From the NCBI RefSeq assembly GCF_000344685.1, contig NW_006920414.1, forward strand, positions 1,642,562-1,706,561: DNA of 64,000 nucleotides. The letters are read 5' to 3'. The translations under genes were made by a program, and so were the position numbers. Positions within the stretch are counted from its first letter, which is position 1; each line of letters opens with the position of its first letter. Below the pieces are notes generated by a model. The model did no database searches, was not told the DNA's origin, and was given only the letters and a program-made list of their open reading frames with translations. Of the stretch, positions 25,077 to 36,050 are shown one piece after another. Source of the stretch: Gloeophyllum trabeum ATCC 11539 (lineage: Eukaryota; Basidiomycota; Agaricomycetes; Gloeophyllales; Gloeophyllaceae).

Positions 25077-27118
25077 AAAGTCGGCGTCGTCGAGGACGCG
25101 GAAGCCGGTCATGGCGAGTCCCTTGGCCACGGTCAGGGTTGCTGCGTGTGCCTCGGGGGTTCGTGCGGACGCTGTGAATGCTGCCGTGTGGTTGCCGCCG
25201 TTTGGCTCGGTCGGGATCGCTGAGCAAGGGAATTAGATTAAATCCTCAATGAGCGGATGGCGTACCGTAGTGCGGATGAAGCGACGGCAGCGCTGTGAGA
25301 TCTGTGCCGTTAGGGTATAGGACTGGAGGGTGTTATCCTGTCACTTGCCATAGCTAACGTTTCCCTGAAATACGACGCGTCAGATGCAAATAATGAACGG
25401 GTCACTGGACGTACGAAATCCGTCGAGGCCCTCGCGGCGCCCGCGTCCGACATGGTCTGGAAGTTATGCTGCAGCATGGCGTTCTCGAACTCGCGGCCTA
25501 CCGGGCGTCAGAATGAACATGGTATTACAACGGGCGGGTATAATTCGCACCGAGGACGTTATTCATCCGTAAGTCATAATAAGGCCGCCCGAGGGTTAGT
25601 TTAACTCTGCAACCGGTGGCTACGGCGGCTGATCTGTGGAGTGTGATTAATAGGCCACACCGAACTAGTTTGGTACCCACTCCAGGCAGGCTTTGACCCG
25701 ATCTCTCAGGACCTCCAGCTCCGCCTTCGTCGGCGTCCGCACGCCCCACACCATTTTCACGTAGTCTGGGATAACTGCGGGGAGCTGAGTGCACCCGGAG
25801 GAACATAGTTGTCAGACCCCGGCGTACCATTGGCCGCTAGATCTCCCCCCTTGATGACGCCATGCACACGATAGTCGGGTTTCATTTGCTGCCTCAGGAC
25901 GGAGACCGCAGAGTACGCCAGGACGGCGGCATCCAGGGCGTTCGTGCCTTCCCAGGGAAACGCGGCTGCATGCGCGCTAGGGAGGTGGTGAGCTCGGTGC
26001 CGCAGACGCGATTGGCAGGAGGGTACTTACGGATGTCCGAAGTATTCCACTTCTATCGGCTGCATAGATAGAGAGGAACTTATCGCCGCGGAGCACTTGG
26101 GACCTGGGCTCGGGTGACACCTAGGTACGCAGTTAGACAGACGTTAATGGCCAGAGAATAGTAGCGCGGACATCAAGCACGCATCCATCTCGTCGTAGCC
26201 GCCGCGCTCGAGTAATATTACCTTCCCACCGCCTCCCTCCTCAGCTAAGGCATAATCAAGAGTCAGTTAGGTTGCATGTCCGGCAAGTCGAGCACCTACC
26301 GGGTGTACCCAGAAGCACTATCTTACCAGAGACGTCGTGCTTCTGCATGGCGTGCTTGATCGCGAGGGCAACACCCACGCCAGCTATGGCGATTAAGTTG
26401 TGCCCACAGGCGTGTCCGATCTCAGGCAGGGCGTCCATCTCGGAGTTAATCCCCAGGACACGGCCACCGGTGCCGTTCGACCACTCGGCTTTCCAAGCGG
26501 TCTCAAGGCCCAGGTAATGTTCGGTCACCGCAAACCCGTGGTCAGCCATAAATGCCGTCAGGGTGTCGTGCGCATATCTGGAAGGTTGAGCGGTTATTTG
26601 GCAGAAGGTAGAGGGACCGCTCACTTCTCCTGGAACATGATTTCCGGGTGATCTAATGGGGATTCGATTTAATACTGATACAGATGACACAGTTGTGGGC
26701 GTGCTTGCCATGGATCTGAAGGCTCAGTTCGCGGAGGTCCGGATTCAATCGGTCAATTATGCTGTCGATAGTGGTCGACACATCGGACCGATATGCGGAC
26801 CTCTCCTTTGGCGTGTACGAAGGGGGCTGGTCCAGAATCGACAAGTTGTCATGGTCAAATCCATAGCCAAATTCACAGCAAGAGAGATAATGGGGCGCTG
26901 GGCCGTTCTGCAATAACAAAATGGTAAGACAGTCGCGCACTTCATCGAGAAACGACACTTGCCTGAAGGTCGGCACGTTTGGTATCCACAGGCTGTTGGA
27001 GTGTATCTTCGCCGGCGGTGGGAACTTGAACCTCTTGCCACTTCGGCTTGGGCCGGAGGATCTTGCGGAAAGGGTGCAACAATCCCCCGAAACACCCTGG
27101 CACGTCCATGTCAGTCAT
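25032..27118 (-). CDS. M20 family metallopeptidase/amidohydrolase (PM20D2/ACY1L2-like)
   Basis: The product is a zinc- or manganese-dependent hydrolase of amide or dipeptide bonds; its substrate cannot be read from sequence. The start gives [19 protein letters not shown]. Family motifs are [15 protein letters not shown], the metal-ligand block [19 protein letters not shown], the acidic [50 protein letters not shown] and [10 protein letters not shown]; the last residues are [10 protein letters not shown]. There are about ten introns. Two appear to use GC-AG borders (26,908-26,962 and 25,293-25,348), because only these keep the conserved frame. Two very small exons of 16 nt (25,349-25,364) and 27 nt (25,266-25,292) encode the conserved GNVSY and LPSLHPHY segments. 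The extreme N-terminal exon is less certain than the rest. Confidence 0.88.
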
Positions 27119-27497
27119 AGCACTTGGTGCAGGAGACGGATTATCACTCACGCCCGTGCAGACACCCGCGCCCACATTTATACCACTTGGATGTCCGTGA
27201 CGCCCAAGCGGTCGGGCATGCACGAATACATGATCCGCCAGTCGGTTCGGTACCTGATGGGAGACCCTTGGAATGGGCGCCCGACGACATCGGAGGTTAG
27301 ATAAACTATCTCGGGAAGTCGCTCGAGAGCCGCCTGGATGGAGTTCGGGGACGTTTCGCGGTCAGCTGTGGATCGTCGAGCACAGGAAGATATATCAGCA
27401 CAGAAAGTAGGTGTACATATGCAGCAGCGTTGTAGATTACATGATACAGGGCGAGGGAGGGTGATCCTGAATATATGCAAACGACAGATAAGCCTCA
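27119..27497. other. Intergenic region between M20 and DUF7330-like genes
   Basis: These 379 bp separate two minus-strand genes and should hold the 3' flank of one and the promoter of the other. Short open frames are present on both strands, but none has a recognisable motif or splice pattern. Confidence 0.45.
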
Positions 27498-28750
27498 TCA
27501 GACGTGCAGTCGGGCCGGCACCTCTGCAGGCGCAGGTGGCACTGGCAGCGCCTCCCCCCGCAGATAGGTCCCCAATTTCTTCCAGAAACCGTTATCTTCC
27601 CGCTTGTATGTGTCCTCCCCGCGCAGGCCCACGACCACGTCGCCGTGTCGGGACGCAAGCTGACAGAAGTCCGCGTGCTTCGTCGAGTTGTCCTCGATCT
27701 GGTGCGGATCGCTGGCACCCGCCTGCCCGACGAATATCATCGCGTCGCGCTCGTTCATTTTGGCGAGCCGCATGACGCGCGACAGCGCGGGGAGGAACAG
27801 GATCTGCCCATGCTTGGAATAGACTTTGACGGCACCGAAGTAGTTCTTCGGGAGGAAGACGACGACGTTGCCTAGACATGTCCCAGCGATGCAGTCAGCA
27901 ACACTTCGGTGGAGAGCGGATGTGTCGCGTGAACAGGACCCTCACGCGCAGAGGACATATACGTCATCGGAATGCGTCGACCCCCGAATGTCCGCATCGC
28001 GTGAAGATACGATCCCACAAATCCACAGGATTTCTGGAATCATATCTCACAATCGCGAGCAGGATCCACATCACGCGACTGAGCTGTGATTGCTCACCTC
28101 TGCGCGTCCAAACATCCAGGTTGATGTGCTTTGGAGCTTCAAGGGACTGCATCCGCGCTATTAGGCGCCAGATCTCTCCGAAACAAAATCCCTTCACATA
28201 CCAGATTGATAGTAATGTTCCCAGACCGACTGTTGACCTCGACGAACGAGGTCATGTTCTCATGCGACCTGCTGACTATGCCCAGGTCAAGGGAGATGGG
28301 CGCATGTTTGGTGTAAAAGGATGCGTTCAGCGTGGGCCGAGATTTGTAGCAGCGGCGTTTGTTCACTCTACGGAGGTAATCTGGGGCGTAGGGGATTGTG
28401 TCCTCAGGGTTGATGCGGAATTTACCTGCGTCCAGGGTGAGTCCATCGAGTTGGATGCAATAAAGCAGACGCATACCGGTGATCGGCGAGCGACGTGTGT
28501 GGATGACCAGATTGTTGGTCGGGGCTACATCGAGCCCCGCGACTGCTGGCTCCGGCGCGGCGTCCTGCCCAGCACTCTCGTACGGAGGCGGGTTATCCGA
28601 CGTCTCTGACGGCAGCTATTCACCGAGGCAACAGTCAGCCTTCGCTGAAAGCAGCAAGCCTATTTCCTCCCTACTCACCGGTGGCAGCTCCCTGTCCTGC
28701 GGCTCGGCTCCCATTCCCAAGAGTTGTGCTTTCGAGTCTGGGATAATCAT
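27498..28750 (-). CDS. DUF7330-like hypothetical protein (basidiomycete type)
   Basis: I recognise the fold pattern of a family common in Agaricomycetes that I believe is catalogued as DUF7330; its function is unknown. The protein is about 275 residues with no signal peptide or membrane span. A Pro/Glu-rich N-terminus (MIIPDSKAQLLGMGAEPQDR, then NPPPYESAG) leads to repeated beta-strand units. These read LVIHTRRSPITGKFRINP, ISLDLGIVSRSHENMTSF, VEVNSRSGNITINL, HINLDVWTRRGNVVVFLP, and near the end DVVVGLRGEDTYKREDN with WKKLGTYLRGE. Such repeats suggest an adhesin-like beta-solenoid or DUF4097-like fold (inference). The fourth intron (27,872-28,097) is 226 nt, much longer than the window norm; removing it joins WTRR to GNVVVF in frame. 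Confidence 0.8.
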
Positions 28751-29121
28751 GGCGGGCCCGCAATATTTATGCTAGCGCGCAGCTGAGGGTAAGGTACAGA
28801 ACGAGCAGCTGAGAGCACGCAGCAGTCGTATAATATCGCGAGTGCTGGGAACCAGCCCCTGCGGCGCAGCGCCTGTCATGCATCGTGCAGGCGCTAGCGC
28901 TCATAAGAGAACCTGCAATACCTGCGTAGCACAGCCACCAGCCGACTGGCACGGCCGTGCTGGCCAAACACCGGCTGTTGTTCCTGCAGCCTGCAACATT
29001 CTGCTGCAGCGTCAACATCATCGGTGTACTTCTGATCAATTTGCAGAAGCTGCAGTATCTTACCAGCGAACGGGCAACTCGTACCCGCTTCGGCGCCAGT
29101 GCCAGCTCGTCTTCTGGAGCG
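28751..29121. promoter_or_regulatory. Divergent intergenic region, DUF7330-like gene / small membrane protein
   Basis: These 371 bp precede both genes. A TATA-like CATAAATATTG reads on the minus strand at about 28,760-28,770, some 10-20 nt upstream of the DUF7330-like ATG, which is close for a functional TATA. An upstream in-frame ATG at 28,957 could extend the small plus-strand protein. Confidence 0.4.
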
Positions 29122-29280
29122 ATGGCAAAGTTCGGTCCCCGCCACTTCGCAGCTCCCGCAGCAGCGTTCACGATGGCCATCGTGGTCGTGTTCTATGTGC
29201 GTCACTCGATCAGGACGGCGCGTGCAGAATCTATGGTGCATGCCTCTGAGGAACGCAAGGCGTTGTCTCGTCCGAGATAG
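29122..29280 (+). CDS. Small predicted membrane protein (52 aa)
   Basis: A short intact frame starts MAKFGPRHFAAPAAAFTMAI and continues with VVVFYVRHSIRTARAES before a charged tail ending ALSRPR. The single hydrophobic segment (about residues 9-24) flanked by basic residues, with a basic N-terminus, resembles small inner-mitochondrial-membrane proteins such as respiratory-complex subunits or assembly factors. That is inference; I do not recognise the family with certainty. A longer frame from 28,957 would add an unlikely N-terminus, so I prefer the internal ATG. It could also be a chance frame. Confidence 0.45.
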   Translation: MAKFGPRHFAAPAAAFTMAIVVVFYVRHSIRTARAESMVHASEERKALSRPR

Positions 29281-29748
29281 TGTCCGTGCGCAGTGAGTCT
29301 GCCAAGTTAATCGGAATGATGGGTGGGCTGCTGACATGAACTCTGTGTCTCGGTTGCAAAGCTTAGTGGTCGTGCGTTAGCAGAGGAATGGACCGCGACT
29401 CCACGTTTCCAGCGGGGAAGATGAATCTTCGACTACGTGAGGATGCTGTTTCCGTATCCAATGCCGGGGTAAAGGCTCGCAGCACCACCCAGCGTGCATC
29501 GCTCGAGTGTGAGACTCACATGTATGCGTAGAGGATTGGAGGCAGCTTTGCCCGTAAGGTATTATTGATCGGGGTGGGGTAAGGGTGAGATGGGATGTAG
29601 GCATTAGCAGGGGCTCTAAGGAGTACGTATTATCCAGAGGCGTACACTATACTTTTCTGGTCGTGAGTCGTGAATGGTGAGTGTCGAGAACGGGTAGGAA
29701 GATCCGAACGACTTCACCCCACAACGCATCGCATTAGAACGTGAAAAC
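29281..29748. other. Convergent 3' intergenic region without recognised gene
   Basis: These 468 bp lie between the small plus-strand ORF and the 3' end of EF-Ts. I see no gene here; a 75-codon minus-strand frame (29,377-29,604) has no recognisable motif. Confidence 0.45.
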
Positions 29749-30786
29749 TCATGCTCCCAGCGCTGACACCTCGTCTCCCCCGACCGACCATTTCTTGAAC
29801 TCTATCACTTCCAGTCCCTCCGATTCCGGATTGGTCGCCAATCCCTTCTCTTTTGCCCATCGTCTAAGGACCTGTTCCACGTTTTCTCCCTGAGGGTTGT
29901 CCGCGAACATCATGAACGGCTGCTGGTACAGCGCTGTCTCCGTCTCCTCTCCGGAGGACGACTGGATCATCTGCGTATCGAATCCGACAATTTGCCTGGC
30001 AATAGACCGCTCCAACTTCTCGAGGTCAGCGAGGAAGTCTGGCTTCGAGAGCACATCGCGTAGACTATTCGATTTAAGTGCAAGGAGGGCAAGCGTGCCT
30101 ATCCGACCTTGAGAAGGCAGGCCGACTGAACCGTGCACGTACGACGCGACGCGCAGGCCAAGCTCGTTCGACGCAAACGGTTGCCGCGCGACAGTGACCG
30201 CCCTCCGGAGTGAGATCTTCTCGCCCACCTTAGCGATAGTATCCCGTATAGCACTTGCCACCGTCGCGCGCGCCTGCACGCTCGGATCCGTGCTCGAGAT
30301 GAGGGGCGCGTCGTGGAGCATGTCCAGTGGGCAGGGCACGAGGAGGTCCTCCGAGTCCGCGGGCTCCGCGATGAAGGCGGCGGTGTGCGCGATGTCCGCG
30401 AGCAGCCGCCCAAACAGCTCGTTCCGCCCGACAAAGTCGGTCTCGCAGTTGAGCTCGACCATTGCCGCGCGCGTGCTCCCCCTCCCCGCGCCCTGCCCCG
30501 AGCCTGAGCCGGCGGACAGCACGCACACGCCCACGAGGCCCTCGTTCGCGGTGCGCCCCTCGAGCTTCGCGGCCTTCTTCGCGCCGGAGACCGCGAGGTC
30601 TTGCTCGAGCCAGTCGAGCGCAGCGTTGACGTCGTTACCGGACGCGGCGAGCGCCTCGCGCGCTTTCGTGAGCGAGACCTCGGTGCGCTTGCGCAGCTCA
30701 GCGACGAGCTTGATGTCCGGTTTGCCTGTTGAGTAGAAGCGCGCGGCCGAGAATACCGGCTGGCTGCGCAGAGATGACCTGAGCAT
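29749..30786 (-). CDS. TSF1: Mitochondrial translation elongation factor Ts
   Basis: EF-Ts recycles EF-Tu from GDP to GTP during mitochondrial protein synthesis. The gene is a single exon of 345 codons, unusual here, where most genes are intron-rich. The N-terminus MLRSSLRSQPVFSAARFYST is a typical mitochondrial presequence. The UBA-like domain follows (VAELRKRTEVSLTKAREAL, then DVNAALDWLEQDL). The hallmark EF-Ts core motif TDFVGRNELF contacts EF-Tu. Dimerisation and core regions continue through ISLRRAVTVARQPF and SYVHGSVGLPSQGRIG. The length fits fungal EF-Ts. It is divergent from Sec1, with 242 bp between the start codons. Confidence 0.95.
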   Translation of the reverse strand: MLRSSLRSQPVFSAARFYSTGKPDIKLVAELRKRTEVSLTKAREALAASGNDVNAALDWLEQDLAVSGAKKAAKLEGRTANEGLVGVCVLSAGSGSGQGAGRGSTRAAMVELNCETDFVGRNELFGRLLADIAHTAAFIAEPADSEDLLVPCPLDMLHDAPLISSTDPSVQARATVASAIRDTIAKVGEKISLRRAVTVARQPFASNELGLRVASYVHGSVGLPSQGRIGTLALLALKSNSLRDVLSKPDFLADLEKLERSIARQIVGFDTQMIQSSSGEETETALYQQPFMMFADNPQGENVEQVLRRWAKEKGLATNPESEGLEVIEFKKWSVGGDEVSALGA

Positions 30787-31028
30787 TGTCCGTCGTCGTC
30801 GTCGCGAGCGTTGAGCGGTGAAAGTTTCGTGGACGCGTCTGTTCCGCGATCAGAGGCGCGTCGCCGAGGAGCGTGCGCCGGAGATAACCGAGGCAAGGCC
30901 TGACCGTAGTTGGCAGCAGCTTGCTTCGAGTCGCGGTATAATATCTGCTGTTCGGTCGTTGCGGTGGCCAATGTCCTCTTTGATTTCGACCGTTCGAGCG
31001 AGTAAGTTATTCGGGAAATGGCTGCTTC
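30787..31028. promoter_or_regulatory. Short divergent promoter, EF-Ts / Sec1
   Basis: Only 242 bp separate the two start codons, so the promoters must overlap or be closely packed. A TATAAT-like segment lies at about 30,936-30,942. No other defined element was recognised. Confidence 0.45.
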
Positions 31029-33961
31029 ATGTTTGACACGACGACGGCAGAATTCTTGGATGCTATCCGGTCGGTCAACCCTCCTGGAAGATGGAAGATC
31101 CTAGTCGTGGACGAACACTCGCAGAAGCTGCTAGGCTCCGTGCTCAAGCAGTTTGACATCCTACAAGAGAATGTAACATGTACGCAGCCTTTCCATTTAA
31201 TGGAAGCCCTTCATTCATTCATTATTGCCCAGTGATCGAGTCCATCACGAACTACCGCGATCCGCAGACCTTCGAGGCCATGTACCTCCTCATGCCGACG
31301 ACGCAGAACGTCGAGCGCATCATTAACGACTTCTCTAACGGAAAGCAGCAGTACGCCGGCGCACACCTGTTCTTCATAGACGGTACGCACGCCCCGGGAC
31401 GCGCTCGGACGTCTGCTGATGTGGTGTTCAGGCCTCCCGGAACACCTTTTCGAACGCTTGACTTCGTCACCTGCGGAGCCCCACCTGCGGTGTCTGCAAG
31501 ACCTGTACATTAACTTCTGGGGTAGGTGCGACCTCCTTGCCATGCCCTCATTACGTCCTCTCATGCACGCCGGTCCACGTACAGCCATCGAAGCCCAAGC
31601 GTTCTCCCTGAAACAGCCGGGCCTCTTCTTCAGCTTCTTTAGCCCCCCGCGCAACGAGTCCGCATACAAGCCCGCGCGCGCGCGATTAGAAGAGGACGTG
31701 CGCTTCGCCGCCAAATGCGTGAGTACACTACACCAGTGGGACGCCGCGTCGCTCATCTCCCAGTGCAGATCGCGAACCTCTGCATCACCCTCAATGAGTA
31801 CCCCTACATACGATATTACATGCCGCCCCACCACCCGCCGCTCGGCGCACTCAAGCCGCACGTGGACACCCGGCCTCCGCCCCCGCCAGAGGCGGCGGGG
31901 CGCTGGCGGACGCAGCTCGCGCGGGGTTCGGAGGCCCGGGCGTACGAGTCCGTCGAGACGGATTTTCTCACGAAACTACTCGCGTTTAGCGTACAGGATG
32001 CCCTGGACGAGTATAAGAGGAATAACTCTGATTTCCCGGTGAATATATACCAAGAGGGGCTGGGGTTGTTGCTGACGCATATGGTGTGTCTGTAGAAGAA
32101 GTCGGAGCGCGGACGCGCCACGCTCATCATCACAGACCGGTCGATGGATATGATGGCTCCCTTTATCCACGAATTCACATACCAAGCCATGGCGAACGAC
32201 TTACTCCCTATAGAGGATGGGACGAAATACACGTTCGGTGTTATCGTTCTTCGCTGACTTGACTGATTGAAATTGACATCTGCGCAGGTACAAGTTCCAG
32301 TCTTCTTTGGGGTCCTTTGAGAACAAGACGGCGACGCTAACGGACGAAGATACTGTTTGGACGGATGTCCGGCATATGCACATGCGCGAAGCGATTGATA
32401 AGCTCATGGCGGACTTCAATAAGTTTATGCAAGACAATGGTGTCTTCCAGGGGTAAGCATCCGAGTGTGCATGGCATGGAGTACTTGAACTCACTTGTGT
32501 GGATAGGGAGGGAGCAGCGAGTCTTACAGACATGAAGGACATGCTAGCGAACCTGCCGCAATACCAAGAGCAGCGCGAGAAGGCAAGCCAGACCACCATG
32601 ACATGCTAGCCGTGCCAGTGCTGACTGAAGGGTAGTTTTCCCTTCACCTGAATATGGCACAAGAATGCATGGCCATATTTGAGAAAGACAAGCTGCCCGC
32701 TGTAGCCAACGTCGAGCAGGTAGGCAGTGGAAACGTTGACGACACCCTCAGTTAAACTCACCTGTTCCAGTGCTGCGCTACAGGCTTGACTGCCGAGGGC
32801 AAGAGTCCCAAAAACCTGGTTGAAGAGATGGTCCCCCTCTTAGACAGCCGAGAAGTTATGTATGTCCAGGTTGTCACTCCCGATCCGTCGGTTCACACTG
32901 ACACGTCGTGCCCAGCAACCTGAACAAAGTGCGCATCGTTGCGCTTTATATTCAGTACCGGGATGGTGTTCCGGACGAGGATCGGCGACGACTATATCAG
33001 CATGCGAGGCTGTCTCTGCCAGAACAGGATGCTGTCAATGCCCTCGTACACATGGGTGTCCGAATTAGTAGGGTACGCAGAGCTTGGCGACTTCGTGTGT
33101 GGCATGCATTACTGAAGACGCGTTGGATGATTAGGGAGCGTCCGATCGCGACACAAAGAAAAAGATCAAGCAGAAATCGTCTCAGGACGAGGAGTACGAG
33201 TTGTCCCGATTCAAACCTCTAGTGAAGACGATAGTTGAGGCACGAGCCCGAGTCAGACAGTGGTTTGAGCAGTTCTGATAGTTTTGTAGGACCAAGCTGC
33301 GAACAAGCTCGACCCGTCGATGTTCCCGTACGTGAAGGACGCGCCTATGGCCAACGCTCCTGCTGCTGCGAGTCTGCGTTCCGCGCCTCCCCAGGCAACC
33401 TCCCTCCGAAGTGCCAAACCGAGCTGGCACAGGGCGGCCAAGCCGGGTGGGGCATCTGGGGCTGATAACCGACAGCGTCTGCTGTTGTTCGTTGCTGGCG
33501 GTATGACTTACTCGGAGATGAGGGAGGCGTATCTCCTGTCCAACTCGCTGAACAAGGAAATTATCATTGGTGAGTCGGCTTTGTGGAGAAAACGAGAGGA
33601 GCGATGTGCTTATTGCCGTCCAGGATCTACCCATGCAGTAGCTCCTCGACAGTTCGTCGACGACCTCAAGGTTCTGGAACTGGGCGGGGTCGGATCCAAG
33701 CACATTCCGAATGGCTTACCCGAGCATAAGGGTGGTCAGCGGACCTTCCAAGAATATTACGATGAGAAGTACTTCTCTCGAGATGCCCCACCACCTCAGC
33801 GTCCAGCTGCCCCGCCGGCTTCAAAGAAAGAGGATCGCAGCAGGCTTACCAGGCCCTCACAGACGTCCTTCGCTGACTCCACGATATCGGTAAACAGCAT
33901 CAGCGGGTCAAGCGTGCAGAAGGAAGAGAAGAAGAAGAAGAAAGGGCTGTTCCGATTCTAA
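31029..33961 (+). CDS. SEC1: SM-family vesicle fusion protein Sec1 (Munc18-like)
   Basis: Sec1/Munc18 proteins clamp and proofread SNARE complexes; Sec1 acts in exocytosis at the plasma membrane. The start is MFDTTTAEFLDAIRSVNPPG, followed by WKILVVDEHSQKLL. Family blocks are SITNYRDPQTFEAMYLLMPT, ITDRSMDMMAPFIHEFTYQA, MREAIDKLMADFNKFMQ, VRIVALYIQYRDGVPDEDR and LLLFVAGGMTYSEMREAY. A disordered Pro/Ser tail ends in a polylysine stretch (KEEKKKKKGLFRF). There are about ten short introns; the first (from about 31,178) joins ENVT to LIESIT in frame. Among the SM proteins (Sec1, Sly1, Vps33, Vps45), the conserved blocks and C-terminal extension fit Sec1 best. Confidence 0.93.
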
Positions 33962-34172
33962 TCTACGGCCACCCGGGCACTGTATTATACGACGACTTAT
34001 TACCGTAAGGCTTAGTGTTTAATGCGATACCTCCCTGGACTTTTGCTAGAATGTCTACGTGCTTGATCGAATCGAGCGCTGAACGGTGTATGGAGAGGTT
34101 ATGGTATCATGACAGACCTCGACCGCAGGGAAAGAGTCCGGAGGAGCTATAATACATAGAAGCAAAGGACTA
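33962..34172. other. Convergent 3' region between Sec1 and Rpt4
   Basis: These 211 bp separate two convergent stop codons. The 3' UTRs probably abut or overlap. No other feature was seen. Confidence 0.4.
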
Positions 34173-35814
34173 TTATATGTTGTACTCTAGCTTGGCTGGA
34201 GAAATGAAAGACGTCAGCAGTGGAACTACTCTGCGAAGAAACGGACGTACTCTCGTGCTTCTTCGCTTCACCCACCTTCCGTGCAGCTTTCATGAAATCC
34301 TCCTGCGTCACATATTCCCTGAGGATGGAAGACATTGAACGTGGATTAGCTGGAGATATGAAGAATGCACTGACCTGTCGTCCCGGATGGCGAACATACC
34401 AGCTTCAGTCACAACGTTACGCAGATCGGCGCCATTGAAGCCATCCGACAGCTGTCATATCTATGAGACTTCTCCTCAAAGTTTCCCACTGAGTATGCAG
34501 ACCCACCTTTACAACTGCCTCGTAATCAATGTCCCCGCTCTTGTTGACAGGTTGGGCGTGGATCTTCAAAATCTCTAGCCGGGCCTGCTCATTTGGCAGA
34601 GGGACTTCGATCTTCCGGTCTAACCGACCCGGCCGAAGGAGAGCCGGGTCCAAAGTATCCGGCCGGTTAGTAGCCATGATTAGTTTTGTTCGTCCCAACG
34701 AGTCGAAACCGTCCATTTGATTGAGGAGCTGAACGACGCCATTAGCATTCACGTGCAGTAATGATAAAGGTAGGAAACTCACCTCCATTAGAGTCCGCTG
34801 GATTTCACGATCGGCACTTGTTCCTTCAGAGAATCTACGGCCCCCAATCGCATCGATCTCGTCCATGAAGATGACGCATGGTTCGTGCTCGCGAGCATAC
34901 CCGAACATTTCGCGCACCACCCTCGCTGATTCACCAATGTACTTGTCAACAATGGCGGATGACACGACCTTCAAGAAATTCGTCTGCAATGTTGCGGCAA
35001 CTGCTCTTGCTAGCAGAGTCTTTCCCGTGCCTGGTGGACCATAGAGCAAGACACCCTTCGGCGGCTTGATGCCCACCCGCAAGAAGAGCTCCGGATTCAG
35101 GAGTGGCAACTCGATGACCTGTCGAGCCCTTTAAGTACATATGAACATGACCGACCTCGTTGATTGATCGTACCTCTCGTAACTCTCGAACCTGCTCGCC
35201 CAACCCTCCGATACCAGCGAACGACGCTCCTCCCGGGTCCTCCAAGCTCATCTTGTACACCATCGGGTCAACCTCGCGAGGCAGTATCCGCATAATTGTC
35301 AGCGTCGTCATGTCCAGGCTCACTCGGGTCCCTGGCTTGAGCTTCTCAACGGGGAGCGTAGGTCGATAGGATACAACATAGCGGGGTCCAGATGACGCCT
35401 TTACGATGACTGAGTGGCGTACCGGATTCAATGTGATCTCTAAGGCGCGTTATGGCGAGGGCACTCACATCTGTCATCGTCTAGTTGCTTCATCACTTCG
35501 CCAATAATCTGACCAACCGACTGGACGGCTTTGATGTCGTCCTCCGTCTTCTCGTACGTCTTCTCAAGGTCCTTCAGGGAGAAGCGCACTACAGGGGGCC
35601 AGAATGAGGACCGGTATCTTGTACTCATACAATATTAAATCCTACAATTCTTCAGGCTCTCACTAATGGTCTCATGCGTTCGCATTTTCTGGGTATGCAC
35701 ATCAGGTCTCATTCCACAGCTCTACTTGACAGTACACACCTCTCTGTACGCCTTCAGCGCATCTTTACGGCGTTGATCCATGTTTCCCGACGACGTCGAC
35801 GCGTGTTCCGCCAT
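34173..35814 (-). CDS. RPT4: 26S proteasome regulatory ATPase Rpt4 (PSMC6)
   Basis: Rpt4 is one of six AAA+ ATPases in the base of the 19S proteasome particle, unfolding ubiquitinated substrates. The start gives [21 protein letters not shown] coiled-coil segment ([20 protein letters not shown]) and an OB-fold ([20 protein letters not shown]) follow. The AAA domain shows Walker [17 protein letters not shown], Walker [11 protein letters not shown] and sensor/arginine-finger region [20 protein letters not shown]. The isoform is set by [20 protein letters not shown] and [19 protein letters not shown] with [14 protein letters not shown], all typical of Rpt4. The last intron joins KKHE to TKLEYNI, a C-terminus like other Rpt4 proteins. 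About six introns are present. Confidence 0.95.
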
Positions 35815-35958
35815 CGTAAAGATGCTAGTACTGGTGACTGATGGTAAGTGAATCCTAAAGCTGACGCGTAAGCCAGCGTACGCGTAGTCTAAGGGACGCG
35901 CCATAGACTAATTCGGGTTTTATAGCTACGTAGTGTTACTATTTACGTGACAATGCAA

Positions 35959-36041
35959 GGCCTGGTGGTCTAGTAGTATGATTCCTTCTTAGGGTATTCA
36001 GTCATTTGGAGGAGGTCCCGGGTTCAATTCCCGGCCAGGCC
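35959..36041 (+). tRNA. tRNA-Pro(AGG) with a 12-nt intron
   Basis: This is the second proline tRNA in the window, on the opposite strand to the first. All 71 mature bases match the copy at 657-739, including acceptor, anticodon (AGG) and T arms. The 12-nt intron here is TATTCAGTCATT, which differs from the other copy at two positions, both C/T changes. Internal A and B boxes are intact (TGGTCTAGTAG and GGTTCAATTCC). Confidence 0.95.
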
Positions 36042-36046
36042 CTGTA

Positions 36047-36050
36047 TTTT
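36047..36050 (+). terminator. Pol III terminator of the plus-strand tRNA-Pro
   Basis: A TTTT run begins 6 nt after the tRNA 3' end, with a second TTTT at 36,055-36,058 as backup. Confidence 0.65.
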
